Shown here: positions 24,226 to 27,854 of the stretch, in pieces
How the letters are laid out: each line of letters begins with the position of its first letter
How positions within the stretch are numbered: the first letter of the stretch is position 1
From: CAIOTO01 sp040389165
GTDB taxonomy: Bacteria; Pseudomonadota; Alphaproteobacteria; Paracaedibacterales; CAIOTO01
DNA: 27,854 bases
Direction: 5' to 3'
Assembly: GCA_040389165.1 (NCBI GenBank)
Contig: JAZKAK010000038.1
Location: 1 to 27,854, forward strand
The notes under the pieces: model-generated
What the model was told of the DNA's origin: nothing
The model's input: only the letters and a program-made list of their open reading frames with translations
Databases searched by the model: none
Program-made: the position numbers and the translations under genes

Positions 24226-24630
24226 ATGGATTTACATGCTATCACTGAACGCGTAACCACCATAACGGAAATTGCTCGTGAGCTTATGGACGAGGCTAAA
24301 CAATTAGATACAATTACAAAGAAAATTGTTCAAGCAGGGGGGAATGTCTCTCAAGATCCTTTTGTTATGGGTCTTACAGTTTTTGTACTCGCCTGTTTCG
24401 TGGGTTATTATGTAGTGTGGAAAGTAACGCCAGCACTTCATTCTCCGCTTATGTCTGTTACAAACGCAATCTCAAGTGTTATTATCGTTGGCGCTTTGCT
24501 TGCGATGGGGCCATCATCGAGTGGAATCTCGTCTTGTTTGGGATTTTGTGCAGTAATTCTAGCTTCCATTAATATCTTTGGCGGTTTTGTGGTAACTCAA
24601 CGCATGCTTCGCATGTTTTCAAAAAAATAA
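24226..24630 (+). CDS. pntAB: NAD(P) transhydrogenase, alpha subunit part 2
   Basis: This 134-residue subunit contributes the first part of the membrane domain (dII). After a charged N-terminal helix there are three to four hydrophobic helices: FVMGLTVFVLACFVGYYVVWKVTPALHSPLMSVTNAISSVIIVGAL (about 47-92, covering the conserved TPALHSPLMSVTNAISS) and a last one before the RMLRMF end. It lies between pntAA and pntB, 24 and 16 bp apart, on one transcript. AGGAT (24213-24217) precedes its ATG. Confidence 0.95.
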   Translation: MDLHAITERVTTITEIARELMDEAKQLDTITKKIVQAGGNVSQDPFVMGLTVFVLACFVGYYVVWKVTPALHSPLMSVTNAISSVIIVGALLAMGPSSSGISSCLGFCAVILASINIFGGFVVTQRMLRMFSKK

Positions 24631-24646
24631 ATAAAAAGGATTTGTT

Positions 24647-26056
24647 ATGTCAGAAAGTATTTCTTCATTTTTATATTTAATATCATCCATTTGTTTTATT
24701 TTGGGTCTTAAAGGTTTTTCGTCTGCGGCGACTTCTCGCTCAGGGAATTTATATGCTATTTTTGGAATGAGCATAGCTATTCTTACAACACTTCTTTCGC
24801 CTGCAGTTACACATTTTCAATATATTTTGTTGGCAGTGATTATTGGCGGTAGCATCGGAACAGTGCTGGCTAAAAGAATTGAAATGACAGCTTTACCCCA
24901 ACTTGTCGCTGCATTCCATAGTCTTGTTGGCTTGGCGGCTGTTCTTGTGGCTGCAGCTGCCTTTTATTCTCCTCAAGCATTTAATATTGGGACAATTCAA
25001 CACATACACACAGCAAGTCTTTTTGAGATGTCACTTGGTGTAATTATCGGGTCTATCACATTTACTGGCTCTATTGTTGCTTTCTGTAAATTGCAAGGCC
25101 TCATGTCAGGAAAGCCTTTACAATTCACAAAACAACACGTAATAAATGCTGGATTAGGATTAGCATTAGTTGTTTTGACGATTATCTTTATGATAACAGA
25201 GTCAACCTTCATTTTTTGGACGTTGACGATTGTTGCGCTTACATTGGGCTTTTTGCTGATTTTACCAATCGGTGGTGCTGATATGCCTGTCGTCGTGTCA
25301 ATGCTAAACTCTTATTCTGGCTGGGCGGCTGCAGGCATTGGTTTTACGCTTAACAATCATGTTCTTATTATTGTTGGTGCGCTTGTTGGCGCGTCGGGTG
25401 CTATTCTCAGCTACATTATGTGTAAGGGGATGAATCGATCCATTATTAATGTAATACTGGGTGGATTTGGTAGTGATGTGGCTGCTGATGACAATGCATC
25501 CACGAGTGCGCATTGCGATAAGCCTATTAAAGCAAGTGGTGCAGAAGATGCTGCCTATATGATGCGCAATGCTCAAAACATTATTATTGTGCCAGGTTAT
25601 GGTATGGCCGTCGCGCAAGCACAGCATGCATTGAGAGAAATGGTTGATATATTAAAGCAAGCTGGTGTACGCGTGCGTTATGCTATTCATCCAGTGGCAG
25701 GTCGTATGCCTGGACACATGAATGTTTTATTAGCCGAAGCTAATGTTCCTTATGATGATGTTCTTGAAATGGAAGAAATTAACAGTGACTTCAGCACAAC
25801 TGATGTTGCTTTCGTGATTGGTGCTAATGATATTACAAACCCTGCCGCAAAGAAAGATAAGGCTTCCCCAATTTATGGAATGCCAATTCTTGATGTTGAA
25901 AATGCACGTACTGTATTTTTTGTTAAACGTAGCTTAGCTTCTGGCTATGCAGGTGTTGATAATGAATTATTTTATAGCGATAACACGATGATGGTTTTGG
26001 GTGACGCAAAGAAAGTGTGTGATGATATTATTAAGGCATTAAAGGAAATTGCATGA
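24647..26056 (+). CDS. pntB: NAD(P) transhydrogenase, beta subunit
   Basis: PntB holds most of the proton channel (dII) and the NADP(H)-binding domain (dIII). About nine hydrophobic helices cover residues 1-270, including LVAAFHSLVGLAAVLVAAAAF and MSGKPLQFTKQHVINAGLG. The C-terminal dIII starts after residue about 290, with VPGYGMAVAQAQHA, AIHPVAGRMPGHMNVLLAEA, EINSDF and GANDITNPAA as NADP-binding loops. The 469 residues match the family. AAAAGGA lies before the ATG. The stop (TGA) overlaps the ATG of the following pilin-like gene as ATGA. Confidence 0.96.
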   Translation: MSESISSFLYLISSICFILGLKGFSSAATSRSGNLYAIFGMSIAILTTLLSPAVTHFQYILLAVIIGGSIGTVLAKRIEMTALPQLVAAFHSLVGLAAVLVAAAAFYSPQAFNIGTIQHIHTASLFEMSLGVIIGSITFTGSIVAFCKLQGLMSGKPLQFTKQHVINAGLGLALVVLTIIFMITESTFIFWTLTIVALTLGFLLILPIGGADMPVVVSMLNSYSGWAAAGIGFTLNNHVLIIVGALVGASGAILSYIMCKGMNRSIINVILGGFGSDVAADDNASTSAHCDKPIKASGAEDAAYMMRNAQNIIIVPGYGMAVAQAQHALREMVDILKQAGVRVRYAIHPVAGRMPGHMNVLLAEANVPYDDVLEMEEINSDFSTTDVAFVIGANDITNPAAKKDKASPIYGMPILDVENARTVFFVKRSLASGYAGVDNELFYSDNTMMVLGDAKKVCDDIIKALKEIA

Positions 26057-26706
26057 CGCCTATGTTAAACAGGCAGTTAAAGGCTTTTATTTGTTACCGG
26101 CTGAATGCGTTTTCACTTATTGAACTTTCAATAGTGCTTGTTATTGTTGGCGTCCTTATGGGCGCCATTTTTAAAGGACAAGATTTATTGGATGTGGCAA
26201 AAATTCGCTCGGTTGTGAATGATTTCCAGCACATAAAGGTTGCTATTCATAACTATCAAGATACGTATGGTACTTTACCAGGTGATGATCTGAGTGCTGC
26301 TACGCGTTTCGGAACTGGTGTCACAAATGGTAATGGAAATGGTATTATTGAGTCAAATGAGAGTGCTAACGTATGGATTCATTTAAATAAAGCTGGTGAT
26401 TGGGAAACATCTACTCCGCCTGTTTCAAAGTTTGGTGGCAATTATGATATTATCTCCTTAACGGACCCAGCAATGCCAGGAAACTGGATAAGACTTTCAA
26501 AAGATTCTGGGAATGCTTTATTAACGCCTAAACAAGTGCAAAAATTAATGTCAAAAATAGATGAAGGTCAGTCTTCTAGCGATGCAACGCAAGGATTACT
26601 TCGCGCAAAAGAAGGACAAGGAGTAGCATCGGGACAATGTACCAACGGTGGTAATCTGAATCTTGAAATTAAAAATCCAACGTGCGTTGTTTATATGAAG
26701 TTATAA
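26053..26706 (+). CDS. prepilin-like protein (type IV pilin/pseudopilin N-terminus)
   Basis: The 217-residue protein has a prepilin leader ending RLNA, then FSLIELSIVLVIVGVLMGAIF (20-40), with Glu at mature position 5 (Glu24), followed by a globular head. The residue before the cut is Ala19, not the usual Gly; prepilin peptidases tolerate Ala less well. The head contains a DGNGNGxIE-like Gly/Asn loop (TNGNGNGIIESNESANVW), a pattern seen in alphaproteobacterial minor pseudopilins, and two late cysteines (GQCTNG and PTCVVY) that may form a disulfide loop. It begins by a 4-bp overlap with pntB and no ribosome-binding site of its own, so its expression is tied to the transhydrogenase. No pil or gsp assembly genes are present. 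Confidence 0.8.
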   Translation: MTPMLNRQLKAFICYRLNAFSLIELSIVLVIVGVLMGAIFKGQDLLDVAKIRSVVNDFQHIKVAIHNYQDTYGTLPGDDLSAATRFGTGVTNGNGNGIIESNESANVWIHLNKAGDWETSTPPVSKFGGNYDIISLTDPAMPGNWIRLSKDSGNALLTPKQVQKLMSKIDEGQSSSDATQGLLRAKEGQGVASGQCTNGGNLNLEIKNPTCVVYMKL

Positions 26707-26825
26707 AATTCTTAGGTTTCTTTTGTGCTGGAAAAATGAATCAGATGAATTACTCTCCGTTTCTTTTTTACACACGTAATATGGAATATACGTTTTACAA
26801 CATATTAAACGTTCTAACTTTTTTG

Positions 26826-26890
26826 TTGAATGATAGATATATTTCAAATATAAAATACATTATATAATAAATAGGAGTAACTGAACCGTT
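26826..26890 (+). promoter_or_regulatory. promoter and ribosome-binding site of the ProQ-family gene
   Basis: TTGAAT (26826-26831), a 17-bp spacer and TATAAA (26849-26854) form a good sigma-70 type promoter; a TATAAT at 26863-26868 also fits a -10. AGGAG (26873-26877) lies 13 bases before the ATG, longer than the usual 5-9, and no other in-frame start is available. The 184-bp gap after the pilin-like gene holds only this. Confidence 0.55.
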
Positions 26891-27688
26891 ATGGAAAATA
26901 AAATTATTAGAATAATTCCTGAATCATTACTAATGCTTAAAGCGGCTCTTGAAGAAGGAAAACGCGATGAAGCTAAAAAGTCAGATGACATTAGAAATTC
27001 AACAAATAAAAGAAATAATCGCACAGATAATTATGGGATGTCACAGCCTGCGCCTAAAAAACAAACGCCTATAAATATCTCTGTAAAAACTGATGATGCG
27101 AACATAAAAGCGCCTGCGCAATCAGTCTCCGAACAAAATAAAATGATCGCAGCACCGCAAACAAAGAAGAACGAAAGCAAACCTATTCCGCTTAGCCGAA
27201 ATGAACGGGTTAAAACCGCTCTTATTTGGTTATATGAGACTTTTCCCAACTTGTTTAAAAGGCAAGACCGCCTACCTTTAAAAATTGGCATTACACATGA
27301 TGTTACTGTTTGGATTGATGCAGAAATTTTGAGACAAAAACAGAGTGAATCATGTGATGAAACGACTTCTCAAGCAAACGAACCTAAAATCGAAGCCTAC
27401 ATTCCAAGCAAGAAATCTATTCGTGATGCAATTACTGTGTATACGAACACACCCTATTATCAGAAAGCACTTCTTGAAAATGATAAGCGATATGACCTAG
27501 ATGGAAATGAAGTTGGTAGTGTTGAAGAAAAACAGAAACTCCATGCAAATCAGCGCCACACACTTATTACTGCCGCAATTCAGGTTCACACTGAAAAGCG
27601 TGAGGCATTGCAGGAACGACGTAAAATGATTGCTGAAACCTGGCGTGCAGAAAAAAATGCAAAAAAAGAAGATCAGAAAACTGTATAA
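26891..27688 (+). CDS. ProQ/FinO-domain RNA chaperone
   Basis: The protein belongs to the ProQ/FinO family, whose members bind structured regions of small RNAs and mRNA 3' ends. The domain spans about residues 104-222: ALIWLYETFPNLF (110-122), PLKIGITHDV (129-138), IRDAITVYTNTPYY (177-190), and RYDLDGNEVGSVEEKQKLHA (200-219). A low-complexity, Lys/Asn/Gln-rich arm of about 100 residues comes before it and a basic helix (KREALQERRKMIAETWRAEKNAKKEDQ) after. Between the KIGI strand and the IRDAI helix there are about 20-30 extra residues rich in Ser, Glu and Thr compared with short family members. Total 265 residues. Targets cannot be read from the sequence. Confidence 0.85.
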   Translation: MENKIIRIIPESLLMLKAALEEGKRDEAKKSDDIRNSTNKRNNRTDNYGMSQPAPKKQTPINISVKTDDANIKAPAQSVSEQNKMIAAPQTKKNESKPIPLSRNERVKTALIWLYETFPNLFKRQDRLPLKIGITHDVTVWIDAEILRQKQSESCDETTSQANEPKIEAYIPSKKSIRDAITVYTNTPYYQKALLENDKRYDLDGNEVGSVEEKQKLHANQRHTLITAAIQVHTEKREALQERRKMIAETWRAEKNAKKEDQKTV

Positions 27689-27704
27689 TTAAAAGTTGAT
27701 CCGG

Positions 27705-27769
27705 AAGCACAGCTATCGTGAATTTCTTTGCTGGCTCTCCCGGCGATAGAGAATTTTGAGTATGTGCTT
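27705..27769 (+). terminator. nested hairpin after the ProQ-family gene
   Basis: AAGCACA (27705-27711) pairs with TGTGCTT (27763-27769), and inside it CTATCG (27713-27718) pairs with CGATAG (27744-27749); GCTGG/CCGGC forms a tip stem. The outer stem is followed by ATTTTAAAG. It is 16 bp after the stop, so it most likely ends the transcript, but the nested layout is more elaborate than a simple terminator. Confidence 0.55.
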
Positions 27770-27800
27770 ATTTTAAAGATAAAAAAGAATCTAATAAAAT

Positions 27801-27854
27801 TAAGGCTCTTATGAAAAATAGGTGGGTAACGCATTAGTGCATGAATTTGTTCAC
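27801..27854. repeat. repeat-like end of the window, related to 9116-9142
   Basis: AAGGCTCTTATGAAAAATAG then GTGGGTAA aligns with the block at 9116. The window ends 26 bases later. If the window is a whole contig, it probably breaks at a multicopy element such as an insertion sequence terminus. Confidence 0.4.

Noticed and set aside
26682..26867. 61-codon frame after the pilin-like gene
   Set aside because: It overlaps the pilin end and covers the promoter of the ProQ-family gene; composition is random AT-rich sequence.

Overview
The window looks like one scaffold from a low-GC alphaproteobacterium. It carries an NDUFA12-type complex I protein (confined to alphaproteobacteria and mitochondria), the three-gene pntAA-pntAB-pntB transhydrogenase layout, an alphaproteobacterial DUF177 protein and a COG0523 zinc GTPase. 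Many small palindromic repeats and several secreted or surface proteins without recognisable families fit a host-associated lineage such as Holosporales or Rickettsiales; that placement is inference. The sequence contains a 100-N scaffold gap at 10446-10545, and its last ~55 bases resemble a repeat seen at 9116.

Layout. 1-2.4 kb: an unidentified 3' ORF and a DUF177 gene. 1.0-3.3 kb (minus): galU-ugd, making UDP-glucose and UDP-glucuronate. 3.5-4.1 kb: a Nudix hydrolase. 4.1-5.7 kb (minus): a zinc/manganese ABC importer pair (znuC-znuB) followed by a broken acetyltransferase start. 5.9-10.2 kb: the accessory part, with two secreted coiled-coil proteins that share an identical 21-bp leader block, then a repeat-filled spacer and an outer-membrane beta-barrel protein. 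10.3-10.65 kb: a second repeat copy, the scaffold gap and a 24-bp tandem repeat. 10.7-16.6 kb (minus): rluD, NDUFA12, aminopeptidase P, grpE, pgsA and a COG0523 GTPase. 16.9-18.6 kb: an SPFH (stomatin-like) protein and NfeD. 18.8-20.3 kb (minus): a HI0933-family flavoprotein and a small YdcH-like protein. 20.5-22.8 kb: gltX-tmk-TatB-like, overlapping genes. 23.0-26.7 kb: pntAA-pntAB-pntB plus a pilin-like gene overlapping pntB by 4 bp. 26.9-27.7 kb: a ProQ/FinO-domain RNA chaperone, then a nested hairpin.

Most of the window is housekeeping. The parts that ordinary annotation does not explain are: the secreted pair 5996-8701 with a shared promoter-leader block, the ~133-bp inverted-repeat elements and their degenerate relatives, the orphan TatB-like protein behind tmk, and the prepilin gene coupled to the transhydrogenase. 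I found no CRISPR array, rRNA, tRNA, complete insertion sequence, prophage or defence system.
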